Positions 44,136-56,713 of a DNA stretch of 64,000 nucleotides are shown here, one piece after another (position 1 is the stretch's first letter; the number at the start of each line of letters is the position of its first letter). The notes beneath the pieces were generated by a model. It was not told the DNA's origin. It saw only the letters and a program-made list of their open reading frames with translations, and did no database searches. Origin of the DNA: Salvia splendens (lineage: Eukaryota > Streptophyta > Magnoliopsida > Lamiales > Lamiaceae). Location of the stretch: positions 28,082,736 through 28,146,735 of the forward strand of contig NC_056048.1 of assembly GCF_004379255.2 (NCBI RefSeq), read 5' to 3'. The translations under genes were made by a program, and so were the position numbers.

Positions 44136-46320
44136 TCAGCAAGCTAAATGTCTGGGAGAGTGGTTGAACATGGTGTACCACATATACGCCCGCGAAAGCA
44201 CCGTCTCCAGCTGCAGATGGTTCCAGTTATGAGTCGGGAGGTGCTGAAGAAACATCACCATCTCCTGAAAATCGAGCTTATGTAGAGTATCCGACCACTG
44301 CAAACAGCAAACACGTCGTCTAAGCTTCGTTCATAACTAACTGTGCAAGAAATCAAATAACCGTGCATCTTATGCATCACGAGGCGTTTTCTGAAGCCAC
44401 TAACGGATGATGTTTACATCGGATGGTAGATTAGATTAGTACAAGAAACCAAACAACTGATATATATGATGAAAATTCGTATGGATTTTCAAGTCTAGCT
44501 AGCTTACTGTTAGAAGAAAGCTGGCGTAAATGTATACGAGAAAATCTGGCAAGGCGTCCCCTTCAGCGAGATAAGTGTCCCACAAGCGAGTGACGAGATC
44601 AAATGGAATATGTAAACAACTAACTTCATTAGCATTCGGTATTCCCTTTCGCAGTCAATGTAGGAAGATATATATGGAGCACTTAATAAATGTTATGAGT
44701 ACACGGGCTTTGACCTCACGTATAAGTAGGCAATTAAACCATCGGAAAGCAAATTGAAGAAATTCGAGCTCCATGTGCTTTGAACAAGGTTCTATAATTT
44801 CAAATGAAGAAACCAGTGTCAATAAAAACAATTTGCACACCATGTAAAAGAAAGCAATTTTACATGGATGGAGGAAGTCGATTTTTCCGTCTCAACACGG
44901 ATAAAAGCAATTTGCAAGTACGTTTATGAAAAAATAAAGTTAAGGATGTACCATCGATTCTTCCAACCAACTCCTTTAGTTTAAACACAAGTCACTGAAT
45001 CCCAGGCTGGGCAAACGTGTAATGATCTTGCATACCATCGAGCAACTTTGTTAAACACCAGTAACAGTCGGCTTCTACGTCCAACATTTTCTCAGGAGGT
45101 AAATCAGTCATTGACCATGTCTCGACATATCCCTCTAGTATTCAGATAGAAAAACAACCAAAAAGGGAGTCGCGAGGTCATTTATTCCCTGCACATAACC
45201 GCTAGCTGAATGTTGTATAGCCCTGGAAGGGGAAAACCCGAGAGTTATACAAATAGATGACGCAGAAGAGATTATCAGTAGCATATTTAAAATGCAATAA
45301 AGATAAAATAAGTGCCAATGAAAGTATCTAACCATCTATAAAGTATTCGCTCGAGTGACTTTTGGACTTCTTCTTGTTGAAAGAAAGAGACATCAGGAAC
45401 AGTTCTGGGACAATCGAGAGAAATCTACCACATACGCCAGGAATCCATCATCAAGAAGCACGAAATGACAGATTATGTATGGAAAGGAGAAGCGAATAAA
45501 ATCTGGTCAAAGCAAAAAAACCCGACGAAGCATGTTGATCTCTTCCTCTGTGCGCTCTGTATCTGGAATATCATATTGTAGGGCGACACAATCAAGATAC
45601 TCCTCCCGCTTTCTTCTCAGCACGGCTTCCCTTCTATCTGAATTAGAAGGCGCATATCCCTGTTGTCGGTTAATATTTTATGCTTGTAATACCGAATTTC
45701 ACCAAAAGAATTTTAAAACGCAAGCACTAAATACATGAACTAACCATACATTGTCAAAGATGTATTGAATGGAGTGTATAAGGAACCGGGCATACCAAGA
45801 GAAGCCTCCATACAGTAGGACGCAGATACTGGGGCACGCTGCTCCATGCTAGTTCACGGAGTTTTCTGCATTGATACACTTGAAATTATACATCCACAAA
45901 AATGCAATATACAGACAGAACACAAGAGTAGAGTACCTATAGCTAACGTCGGCTCAGATAATTCCTTAGCAAACTTCATCAGCCTTGCAGAATCCGTAGC
46001 TCTTGCACCCATTTCCAGAATCATTATGTTTTTGCTACCCATATTCGAAGTGTTTGTATGGTCACTAAACGAAACAGTGTTTGAACCACTGCGGTTTTGG
46101 GGTTTTTCCTAAAATAAGACAAACTAGTCATATTCAGCCAAGATTCAAACATTAGAGTAATGAAAAAGGTATTGAAAGACAAGACACCTCAGTCAATGTA
46201 TCTGTTTGTCTCACTTGGCCAGCATCACTGTCTGAGAACCTTCTGTCACCTAGTGGATCAAGAGGATCCAAACACCTTGTTATTGATATGCTACCAGGAA
46301 AACTGCGACCTTTGAGTAAC
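44136..46320 (-). pseudogene. TBC-domain Rab GTPase-activating protein pseudogene
   Basis: Nine exons on the minus strand: 46320-46198, 46108-45937, 45865-45796, 45659-45522, 45424-45333, 45222-44952, 44791-44715, 44609-44508, 44297-44136. They cover most of a plant Gyp1/TBC1D22-type protein: GARATDSARLMKF, LRELAWSSVPQYLRP, DIPDTERTEEEINML, DCPRTVPDVSFFQQEEVQ (IxxDxxR and the Gln finger region follow), YVQGINDL, YWCLTKLLDGMQDHYTFAQP, FRWFNCLLIRE, LWDTYLAEGDALPDF. Lesions: one-base loss after FLSEY (about 45140), TGA in place of Arg at 44992-44994, AT instead of AG at one acceptor (next to 44609), and a phase mismatch between 45937 and 45865. The first coding exon was not found. Such proteins speed GTP hydrolysis by Rab GTPases in vesicle traffic. 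Confidence 0.88.
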
Positions 46321-46437
46321 CTGCATCTCGAGACACCATACAATCACTAGATCTTGATGACAACAGGTAAGTCAAGATTAAAGTGACTCATGGATCACGA
46401 GCATGTTAAGACTCCACATACATATATACCATGAAGG

Positions 46438-46510
46438 AGTGCAACTTAGGTGGTAAGACGTTTCCCCTCCAACCAATAGGTTGGGGGAAGTTAAGCTAAT
46501 GGCTTATATC
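46438..46510 (+). repeat. tRNA-like SINE fragment
   Basis: GTGCAACTTAGGTGGTAAGACG then CCTCCAACCAATAGGTTGGGG resembles a common plant tRNA-derived SINE head; box B is poor and no tail is clear. Confidence 0.3.
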
Positions 46511-46552
46511 TATTTAGTATATCAAGAGAAACAGAGATGAATACTTACTAGA

Positions 46553-46902
46553 GTTAATTGGCCCCAAATACTCCAACTTTGGGCCATATTTGGTTTTCCA
46601 CATACATGAACTTTAAAACACGAACTTTCCTCTTTTCCTAGGATTTGACATGAAATTTAAAATGTACCTTCTAAAACCAACATGAACTTTACTATAACTA
46701 GATTTTCTCACGAATCAAACTTGACATGGAATTTGTCCCAAATTACAAAAAAAACGCTACCTTTTCTGGATTTTCTCCTAAACCAAAAATCCAAATGGCA
46801 ATCTTGATTTTCCATGTAGCATGTCAATTTCGATTTGAGAGTTCATGTCCAAAACCAAAAATGGCTCGAATTCGTGTATTTTGAGTCAATTATCTCTAAT
46901 TA
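46553..46902. mobile_element. Putative MITE, about 350 bp
   Basis: Left TAGAGTTAATTGGCCCCAAA and right end TTGAGTCAATTATCTCTAA are imperfect inverted repeats. Interior alternates CATGAACTTT-type phrases in both orientations. Superfamily not determined. Confidence 0.5.
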
Positions 46903-47884
46903 CAATGGAAAACATCCGAATATTGATATTATGTTGCTGGGAGAGTTTGGCCAGAGAAAAACAAGGTAGAAATCTATTCAATTATATACACAGAGCTAAG
47001 GTTGATTATTCATACATATAGCTAGAGCTGAATTAACATTTCAAATCTCAATCAAATAAAAATGCATTAATTGTTAGTCAAAGTTCAAATTTTTCTAACT
47101 CCTAAACATTAATTTTAGCTGCAGCATTCAAACACAATTTTAAACACAGCATTGCCACGATCTTACAATTTAGCAACATGAAGGGTTAGATCCAAACACA
47201 TTCCATATTAATCGAATCTCGCCCAAAATCACATGCTCATTTTTATAAATTTGACGAAGCCCATTTGAAATTATCGAGATAATTCCACAATGGGAGCTCA
47301 AATCAGACGAAATTGCACCAAATTGAGGAATTGCGGTGAAAAAAAATTTGTGGAAATGAAAAGTACACTTGAATGTTCCTGAGAGTTTGGCTGAATCTGA
47401 AATCCAAATTAGAAGATGAAGCAGAAGCGGTTTCTCTGTTGCGATCTTCTTCCCCACCTCTGGGATTAATCATAATCTCTTTTTATTTTTAATAATCATG
47501 CCCGGAATAATTAAATGGTCATTGTTCTTCGAAATCTTTTGTATATTTACCAACCTTTCTTTTTTTCACTTTTTTTTTCTTTCTTTATTCTATTGAAGAA
47601 GATTGAATCGAATGGCTCTGTTTCTTTAATTTTGTGAAGAAATTAAGTTTTATGAATTTAAATTTTTGTGTGGTTACTCAATATCCTTCCCCAAATGGTT
47701 AGCTCAATATTTAATTTTACTTTTTTTCTTTTAGATGGAGCAATTTCATTTAATTTGCTAAACTACGACAAATAAAGAATAGCCACTAAACAGAGGTGCA
47801 ATACCTTGGCATTAAAAGTAACATAAAGATTCAACAATATGACAGGTTTTATTTAAAAACAATAACATAATTTAAGGGTTGGAT
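46903..47884. other. Region upstream of TBC pseudogene, no gene seen
   Basis: 47160-47460 may hold the former 5' leader of the minus-strand TBC gene; no start codon could be tied to exon 46320-46198. The remainder is AT-rich. Confidence 0.35.
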
Positions 47885-48283
47885 TTATTTGGGTGTGTAG
47901 TCAACAGAAATGAAGTTGTCGAGTTGAGGCAGAAAAAACTGGGCGTAAGCGAGGTGGTCTGGATGGGAAAGATAGTGTGCAACACCTTCGACACTTTCAA
48001 ATGTTAAGTCAAAGATATGAGTGAAACCTTGTTGATAATTTGCAACGCTAAGCTCTTCACCCCTGCCATGCCATGTAAACACCACAATCTCAATTTAAAA
48101 GATTTAACTGAATCTCTACATAAGAAAATTGGGTAGTACGTACCATTTAAAGGACTTCAATGAAGGGAAATGGTGGACAATCTTTTCAAACCGTTTGATG
48201 CATTCTTCTTTCTCTTCCTCGGTTATGCCTTCTTTGAATTTTGCAAGCAATATGTGCTTTACTTCTCCCTTTCCCTCTGCCAT
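47885..48283 (-). CDS. HS1/Pop3-like stress-response A/B-barrel protein
   Basis: Two exons, 48283-48144 and 48062-47885, give 105 residues. MAEGKGEVKHILLAKFKEG is the first strand with the conserved VKH. After the splice, WGEELSVANYQQGFTHIF and SHPDHLAYAQFFLPQLDNFI carry the family's GYTHIF and HPxH motifs, and VDYTP closes the dimeric alpha-beta barrel. Length equals the family norm (about 105-110). These small soluble proteins are stress- and salicylate-induced and have reported antifungal activity in Arabidopsis HS1; ligand and mechanism are unclear. A (CT)n leader and TATATATA at about 48342-48349 lie upstream. No defect. Confidence 0.93.
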
Positions 48284-49417
48284 CTCTCTCTCTCTCTATT
48301 ACAATATTGTATGGATGTGTTTAATTTTAATAGGACAAGTATATATATTGGCAAATTGGAGATAAGGTTCCTCCTCACTACCACTACACTATAACTACAA
48401 CAACCAAAAGTCGTGTGAAGGATAATAGCTAGTGAGTAATTTGGTGGCTACATGTATGTCTACGTATATAATCACGCCTAACAAAATGAGATCTTGTTAA
48501 TTTAGGCCAGTTCGATAAGATCGAGAATAGAATATTAATTTATCAAGTGTCTTCTTTTCTCTATTGTTTTATACGTATATACAGTGTCGTCACTCCCTTT
48601 TGATTATACCGAAAACAAAGTTGCTTCATTTGAATATGTATTTTTTCATTATTTATTAATTTTTTAAATGAAATATACCATTATGTATGTCACCAAAAGA
48701 CTATGTTTTATGTACTGATAAAACAGTGAAGAAAAATTGATTTTTTCATAATTTAATATTTATTTTTTGTATAATTATGAATTTGATCAATTTGCTGATT
48801 ATTCTATTCGATTAGTTGGTTGTAGGCCTTGAGACAAAGCCCAATTTGATTGATCTCATGGATCTGGCCCACTAGGGAGGAGATATGGCCCAACTAAACT
48901 CAATTTAGTGACAGATAATATTCCAGAGTAGTATTACTTAGTATTCATATATAATAAGGACAAATTTTCCTTCTAAATCAAATAACTCAGAACATCAATC
49001 TTCGATTTGTTTAATGCAATCTTCGATTTGTTTAATGCAATCTTCGATTTGTTCCTCACTTACACTTTCATTCAACTTTACAACAACTACATTCTTTATC
49101 TCCATATCTCACTCTTTGTTTCTCTCACACTAAATCTCTCATAAATATCGTCATACTTATACAACAAATATTGGTATCTAGATACACTGTACAAGTCTTC
49201 TAATTAAGCTTGATGTCACTTGAGAAAAATATAAAATTTTTCTTGATTAGTTTTTCAAGCTGACACACCTTGTCATATTTTGGTCGAATTTTTACTGAAT
49301 TAATGGAGTTTGATGTCTATCATATTTTGCATGGGAAAAGTTGTCGCTTTTTGAACACTCACATATAGTGGATTTTTTTGGATAGCATAAATAAATAAAT
49401 TTATGTCAAATTCTCGT
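48284..49417. other. Intergenic
   Basis: HS1/Pop3 promoter, then AT-rich DNA. A 21-bp unit (AATCTTCGATTTGTTTAATGC) is tandemly repeated nearly three times at 48996-49055. No other gene seen. Confidence 0.45.
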
Positions 49418-49418
49418 A

Positions 49419-49573
49419 CTCCCTTCGTCCGCCATTAGGAGTCCCGGCCATTTTTGTCTTCTCAACATTATTCTCTCTCTTACTTTACCATTTCTCCATT
49501 TTAATTATTTATTATCATTTTTATAAAACGAGTGCGCAAAAATGACCGGGACTCCTATGGCGGACGGAGGAAG
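49419..49573. mobile_element. Stowaway-type MITE, 155 bp
   Basis: CTCCCTTCGTCCGCCATTAG at the left and CTATGGCGGACGGAGGAAG at the right are inverted, flanked by TA on both sides. GAGTCCCGGxCATTTTTG is mirrored inside. A well-preserved copy. Confidence 0.85.
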
Positions 49574-49780
49574 TAGTATATTCTTTCGTCCTTCTCCTAG
49601 CTAGATACGAGTGAAACAAAATTCAGAGAAAGTTGTATTTCTTCCTTAAAAAATTTAAACCCTTAATTTGTCCAAATGAGACCAATTGAACCTTGTTTTG
49701 AAAAAAAAATTCGTATCACGGTCAAAGATAATAAAATAATGCAAATATGGAGCATGAGAAAGGTCATACTAAGCGTCTTA

Positions 49781-50051
49781 GTCATCCGCAACGCGTCTTG
49801 CCCTCGTCTCGGAGAGACGAGACGGCGATGCAACGAACCATCTCGTCTTTAATAAAAAATATATAAATAAAAAAATTAAAAACGGTAATATTACCGTTGA
49901 ACCGTAATTTTTATTTTATTATTTTTTCTTTTTTTCTTCTATAAATACTCCTCTTTCATTCCCATTATACACACAAACACACATCTATTCTTCTCAACGC
50001 ATCTCTCTTTCTTCTCCAATTTTATCTCACCTCTCCAATTTTCATCTCAAA
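49781..50051 (+). mobile_element. Left end of a Harbinger-derived deletion element
   Basis: TTA (49778-49780) followed by GTCATCCGCAACGCG, the PIF/Harbinger-type terminus with TWA target. A GAGACGAGAC hairpin-like subterminal region and a promoter-like CTATAAATACTCCTC (about 49939) precede an open frame at 50052. The matching right end was not found. Confidence 0.55.
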
Positions 50052-50388
50052 ATGTCCGGCGACGGAAACTCTGGCGGCTCCGGCGGCTATGACTTAAACA
50101 CGTTTGGCGACTGGGGGCATGTACAATGCCTTGGGTGCTTCCGGTTCATCAACGTCGGACACCCAAGGCTCGTCGACGCCGGCGGCGTACCAACCACCCT
50201 ATTTTGATGTGGATGCATACTCTCGTCCCTCCGCCCCGAGGTATTCGCAGGGATTATCCCAAATTAGGAAGAATTTTCCGGATGAACCCACTCCGGAAGG
50301 AGCACGAGGCGGTGAAAGTTCCGGGGGTCGTGCATTCATCGTCATATCGTCTTTGCCTATTTATTCAATAAATGTCTCGCTATTATGA
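50052..50388 (+). pseudogene. Harbinger ORF1 (Myb/SANT-like) N-terminal fragment
   Basis: MSGDGNSGGSGGYDLNTFGD, then after one extra G in a G-run (about 50113) the frame changes to MYNALGASGSSTSDTQGSST and PPYFDVDAYSRPSAPRYSQG. This Gly/Ser-rich start is typical of the DNA-binding partner protein of plant Harbinger elements. The Myb/SANT domain itself is missing because of a deletion near 50335, so the fragment is non-functional. Confidence 0.6.
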
Positions 50389-52500
50389 TAATTATCATTT
50401 AGTGCTCATCGTTTCTTTTTTATGAATAAAACGTCTTGAAATTTTTTTTATCGGAGTATCTACCTGATTGAAGTTTTTGCATGACATTTTATTTGGGATA
50501 AAAACAATAAATATCTATCTAGTGATAATTAGATAAATAGTGAGACATTTTTTAATAAACGATTTATAATGATAGAACAAACTACACCGTTTACCATAAA
50601 TAAAATGCACAGTTTAACAAACATTTTTTTATGTCAATGAAACTAATTATCTAGTACTGTACTAGTTTTTTCTTTATTTTCTACTATAAAGTACTAGAGT
50701 ATATAAATTGGTGGGTGGGTGGATTAGAGATTTTTGCAATTTATTTGTTTGTTATGAATTTTTAGGTTTATGAGTATTTTAAAATTGCAACTTCCCACAT
50801 TTCATAATCCCTTATTTGACAAGTACAAGTAGAAAGTAGTGGTTTTTGATAAATTAAATATTTTCTTCATCCCATTAAAAGGTATGTTACTTTAGAAACT
50901 CGTCACATTTCGAACTTCAACAACATTTGTCATATCTTCACATATAAAAACCTGTGTATTATATGATATACTAGTAAAAAAAATGTATATTACCCAAATG
51001 TAACATAAATTGTGATGTAACCAGAATCTTCACATATAAATATAATACTATAGTCACGTAACCAAATTATTTCAATAATTCCAATCGTGATAAATTGAAC
51101 TAGCTAGGTTATAAGTCTACTATTTATAGCTCAACTTTCAACCTAATCAATAGATTATATTTATATTCTAAGTCAAAACTAATACTATAATTAAATGCCA
51201 TGTGGTTCCCCAATTAAACCCTTTAAGACCATAGCCATACACTCCTTTATTAAGAGCTAAAAAGCTTAATAAAAGCTAAGAGAAAGGCTTATTTTGGGAT
51301 AAATCTAAACAGATTGAGCTCTACGTATATGTTCATGTAAATTAAAGCTGCATATTCACGAAATCTTGCAAGCCACTTGTTAGACATAATCGAAATTGTG
51401 AGTCTATTTTTTAAAAAATATATATCTAAATTTATGGAAGTATAATGTTTTTGATGATCAGTTATTTGTATAGGTCTAGAGACAGTGATTATAAGTTAGA
51501 TAATGTGCCTAAAAGGGAGTACTAGAATTTACGAAAGAAAGCCCAAATTGATAATATCTCTAGATAAATCTACTCCATTATATCGCCCATCAAAACCCAA
51601 TTGAATTGCAATCGGATATATAGTCTGTAATAATTTTATCAATTTTATTCTAAATTGCAAAATTATAAATTTTATTTATCAGTTTTAGTGATTGCACAAA
51701 TTCTATCCAAGTTGTATCAATAAAAACAAAAACAAAAAAGATATAGTATAAACATTTTTTATATTCCTACAACTTATTTTCGGGAGAAATTAGTATAGCA
51801 TCTTTCAGCATGCCATGTTATAGTTCTATTGTTAGAGTGAATTCCTGATAACAAATTTTGAGACATGCTACAAGATTGGGATATAATTAATATGATTACT
51901 GAAGATTGATGATAAAAATAAGATAAATTAGATGATATCATTAAATATTTCATAAATATATAAATTAAGATATATTTGAAAATTTAGTATATGTCATGAT
52001 AGATTTAATAATTAACTGAGCAAATATAATGTCAAAAATGAAGATAAAGTTGAGTAATTCATTTTTGTAATCGAGAATTACAAGATTAAGAAAAAAATAC
52101 TTATTTATTATGTTAAGCAGAGAGATTATGAAGTAAAAACAATAATAAAGTAGAAAGCATAAAAAGCTAAAATATGTTATAAGAATGATTCAATTATGGG
52201 CGAATGGAAAGACTTCTTGTTCGTATTCTATATTAAGTAGTACTGTAATATTTGGTCTGTAGATTAATTTTTGGGCTTAAATGGGCCATTGGAAACAAAA
52301 TGGCCCAACAAAGTGGGCCGAAGAAGGCCATGTGTGGCAAAAGGTCGTGGTTAGATGGGGCCCACCACTTTCCAATAGAGTCATTATTTCAATGAAGAAC
52401 AAAAATATAAATATTAAATTATAAAAAGCTACAAACAAAAAGAATATAAATACAACCATGAAATATTTAAAAAACAAAACAAAAAAGAAGGCCATAGGCA
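50389..52500. other. AT-rich intergenic
   Basis: No gene or clear element recognised. Right part from about 52500 is the promoter and leader of the GPI-anchored protein gene. Confidence 0.4.
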
Positions 52501-52728
52501 GAGAGGAAAAAGCTTCAGCTGAAGTTTCACACTTTATCTCCGTAATCATTCAGCTCAACTTTCCCAAATTTCTCTAGGGTTTTCCCCCTTTTCTCCCCCT
52601 TTCCCTATTGTCAGTGAGGAACGGCTCGTTCAGCTAGCATAGATTCCTGGCGCGTGGTTTTGGAGCCATGAATTTGCTTCATTTATGACGAGTGATCTCG
52701 GGAATTTCTGCCGATTCGGAATCTCCAG

Positions 52729-53531
52729 GTACTTTGGGGGAGGCGCATTTTGTATTTCGGTGGTACACACAGTTTAAGGTGTTTGTGTGTGAGTTTGCAT
52801 TGATTTGGTAGTTTTAGCTGGTTGAGGTATTTGTTGTGAGTGACTGAGGTTGGGGTTTAGGGCTGGATCTTGTGTGGTGTGTTTAAGCTGCAATTTTAGT
52901 TCTTAATCTCTGATTTGAGTTTGTTTCTGTGAGGAAATGCTTCAATTTTTGTGGTTTATCTGATTTTGTTTGGGAAGTGATGATTTTTAAGGTTAATGAG
53001 TGGTGCGAGAGAATAGACTGATGAACCTTTGTTTTTTTGTAATTTTTTCCCGAGATTCTCTTGTGCTGATTTTGAAGTTGATATTTTTCGATTTTACTCG
53101 TTGAATTCGGGTTTGATTTATATATATATATATATATTTGCGATTTAGCTTTCTTATTTTGGGGTTTCATGTGACTCGGAATGTATGGTTTAAGCTTTGT
53201 TGGCTCAATTTTGGATAAGACGAATCTTGAAAGAGTATTGATGCTAGTCTTTTTTATTAACGTGAGCTATGTTTGAAGAAGTGAATTTTAGTAAAGGTGT
53301 TAATGTTTATTAAAGGGATAAAAAAATAGATTATTATGGTACATTTAAGAGCAAGGATAATTAACTGAGAAGAGTAGCAGTGGCAATTTAAAATTATCAT
53401 TTCGGATGACTGATTTTGGTCCATGTCTGATTTAGTGGTTTACTGTTAAATTGTTGTTTTTCTAAAAAATTTGTGCTTTTATGTTGGTTTTTTCGGTTGA
53501 ACTTATTGTTGAGATTGAACTTGTTTTGCAG
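52729..53531 (+). other. Intron in the 5' untranslated region of the GPI-protein gene
   Basis: AATCTCCAG/GTACTTTG donor and TTGTTTTGCAG/ATATCTG acceptor bracket an 803-bp T-rich stretch containing (TA)n at about 53119. Leader introns near the start codon often raise expression in plants. Confidence 0.55.
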
Positions 53532-53630
53532 ATATCTGTGTACTGATTTAGCTACCTCTTATTTATAACTGTGAACAGCCCTGGAGGTTATATCACAGTT
53601 CCCCATGTCGCCTGACGGTTAGGGGGTCTT

Positions 53631-56600
53631 ATGGATGGTATTAAAACTGCTACGCGGCTCAAGGGTAAGTGTTATCGTCGTTAGCTGCATAATTTTGTTC
53701 TTAACCATCAATTTTGCACATCCTTTACAACTGGGATAAGAATGTTATTCATGTTTGTTACCCAGTATGCTACTTTGCTTCTTATAAAGTTTTTATGATG
53801 TGAACACTTGAATAATTCAAAGTAACTGTTGTTAAAAATATTGATAGTGGGATGGCTATTGAAAATGATGTAAATTTTTTGGCTGTTTCTTGTGCATACC
53901 TTTTAAGATCCATTTGAGCCTGACACTTTGCAATTTTGAATCATTAAATAATCAACAATTTACAATGTTTTGGTTGGTCATGCCTGTTTCTTCTGGTTGC
54001 AGGCTCTTGGTGTTATTGGTTACTACAGTTTGCTGTCTGGCTGTGTAGCATTAGTGATGTGCTGGCTCTGGAGACGGCAACCCCCAGTGACATCTCTTCA
54101 GTTTCTTTGCTAGCTAGCCCACCTAAAAGTGGTATCTTTAAACCCATAGACATATCACCAGCTGTTATTCCACATTATTCCTTTCAGGGTGGTTCATTGC
54201 CTCCCATGTATCCCACCTATCCAACCACCTACGAGCCAGTATTGACTGGGCGGTGCCCTGTAAATTTTTCTGCCATTTCAAGTATTATGGAGATAACAGC
54301 ATCCGACTGTATCCAGCTGTTAGCAGGAGTAGTTGCAAACATTATATGCTGCCCACAGTTCAATAGCTTGCTTCACATATTCCAGGGATTCTATAGCACC
54401 ACTTCTGATCATCTAGTTTTACAAAATGCAGTCGCAGATGATTGTTTTAAAGATATTGTCAGTATATTAGCCAGCAGAGGAGCAAACAATTCAGTACCGA
54501 TCATATGCTCTGCGAAATCTACTAATCTGACCGGTGGCTCCTGTCCCGTGAAGGACGTGACCACTTTTGAAAAAACAGTGAATACAAGCAAATTGTTAGA
54601 CGCCTGCAGCACAATTGATCCGCTCAAAGAATGCTGCCGGTCGATTTGTCAGCCAGCTATTATGGAGGCTGCACTCAAATTATCCGGAGTTCAATCGTTC
54701 ATGAATGATAATAAAGATGCATTTGGACTTTCGAATAATGTTGACATGATTAATGATTGCAAAGGAGTAGTTGTTTCATGGATTTCAAGGAAACTTCCTC
54801 ATGAAAATGCAAACAAAGCATTCAGAATATTGTCTGCTTGCAAGGTCAACAAAGGTGTGTATGTTATTTATTCCCTTGTATAATTCTTGATAATATTGCT
54901 TAAAGTAACCTTATTCGGTGATGATGCATATAATCTACCTGCTTATAGACACATGAACTTGATCAAATCTTTGATTTCTCATGGGTGGTTGTGCCCTTCA
55001 TATTATATTCCCGAAATCGTGAACTTATATAAGAATTCATGACGTCTTCTGCTTTTCTTGTTCCCCTTTTGTGTTCGATGGCTACTTTATGATTCATGCT
55101 TGAGTAGGTAGCTTCATTTTATCCTTAGTAAAGCTAGATTTTTGTGAAGCAAAAATGCTTAGACTTAGTAATGCATCTATATTTGGCAAAATTATAAGTC
55201 ATGCTGAACCAGAGACATAATTTCTCATATATGAAAACTGAGGAAAATGCAATGAGTCGTTTCCTTCTTGTATGCAGCTTGTCCGTTGGACATGAAACAA
55301 CCAACGGAGGTAATTGCTGCATGCCGCAATGTTGCTGCACCGAGTCCATCATGTTGCAGCTCAGTAAATACTTATATCGCTGGGATACAGAGGCAAATGT
55401 TGATAACGAACAAGCAAGCAATTATATGTGCAACCATGTTTGGTGCAATGCTGCAGAAGGCTGGTGTGATGACAAATGTTTATGAGCTTTGTGATGTGGA
55501 CTTAAAAGATTTCAGTCTCCAGGGTGAGAATCTGAATTGTTTTCACTACGCAGTTTCTTACAATGATGTTGCTGCTGATGCTAATAAGTTTTTCTTTTAT
55601 CTGTTTCTGTTCTGGTGGAGCAGCGAATGGACAGGAAGGTACTCATACCCATCTCTTCTATGCTCTGTTTTGCTGAATGTTATATCTATAATCTTTTAGC
55701 ATGATCTCAGATTCCCGATTTCAAAACTCACATAAGTTTCAGTTTCTGGACCACCTTAATTTCTTTATTGATGAATATTCTTTGAACCAAACAACGATAG
55801 ATTTATGGAAATGGAAGATAGCAACAAGAATAGATAAAAGAAAGGGACGAATCCCTTACCCTGAAAGGACAACGTCCTAACCTTTGCAGCAACTTGCTGG
55901 ACTGCAAACCAATAACTGTGGACACTTTAAAAGTAGGGAACAAAGCCTTATTTTTAACTCCGCTAATAATGGCACTCTTGCTATAAATGAAAAAATACTA
56001 CCTCCGTCTCATTCTAAGTGAATAATTTTTTCAGTGAGATTTTATTCAATGTTGTTTTCAGAGTGAGTTTCCATTTTTGTAAATGCGTCAATTAGAGTGA
56101 GATATCCCAAAAGGGAAAATGTGTCACTTCAAATATGACGATAGGAGTAAATATAAACTACTCTATTGCACATCGATATCAATATATATTGAGAACAGAC
56201 TTGTTGCTTGTACAGAAACCATTTTCCAAATAATAGACAATGTAGGCCATTTCTATCATCTCTCATGACCTTGTGGTCACAAAATTTGCAGGATGTTTGC
56301 TCGGGAGCCTTCCTGCAGACATGATATATTACAACTCGTCTGGGTTCAGCTTCACTTGTGATTTACGGGACAATATTGCAGCACCATGGCCTTCATCGTC
56401 GTCCATGACATCTTTGTCACTTTGCGCTCCCGGTAACCAATTTCGAGCAGCCATTGGATCACTCCTTCTGTTTACTTAGTTTGAACGAACATTCTCTAAT
56501 AAGATCTGTTCTTTTATACAGAGATGTCATTGCCTGCACTACCTACATCGAAGAATTTGGGTGAGTATTTCTCTGCACGAATAGTTTCATGCTTCGTTCC

Positions 56601-56713
56601 ACTTTTTGAAGATTTGAATGATTACATTGTTGAACACAGGATGGCGCGGAGTTGGGGCAGATGTCTTTGTTTCGATTCTTTCAATTTTTGTGTTTGGTTC
56701 CATACTGTTATGA
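53631..56713 (+). CDS. GPI-anchored protein, At1g61900-like
   Basis: Seven exons in consistent phase: 53631-53664, 54003-54854, 55278-55523, 55624-55638, 56292-56432, 56522-56560, 56640-56713; 466 residues. A signal peptide (WLLQFAVWLCSISDVLA) is followed by a Cys-rich extracellular domain (CIQLLAGVVANIICCPQF, CSTIDPLKECCRSICQPAI, SPSCCSSVNTYIAGIQRQ). It ends with a small-residue region and a hydrophobic tail (ADVFVSILSIFVFGSILL) without cytoplasmic residues, as needed for a GPI anchor at the plasma membrane. The family is named At1g61900-like; its molecular role is unknown. Exon 4 is only 15 bp. Intron 4 contains a Stowaway MITE. A leader intron precedes the ATG. No defect found. Confidence 0.92.
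55998..56147. mobile_element. Stowaway-like MITE in intron 4 of the GPI-protein gene
   Basis: CTACCTCCGTCTCATTCTAAG on the left and TGACGATAGGAG on the right are imperfect inverted ends with TA flanks. About 150 bp. Confidence 0.6.

Noticed and set aside
52883..53170. Lys/Gln-rich minus-strand open frame
   Set aside because: It is antisense to the T-rich leader intron of the GPI-protein gene.
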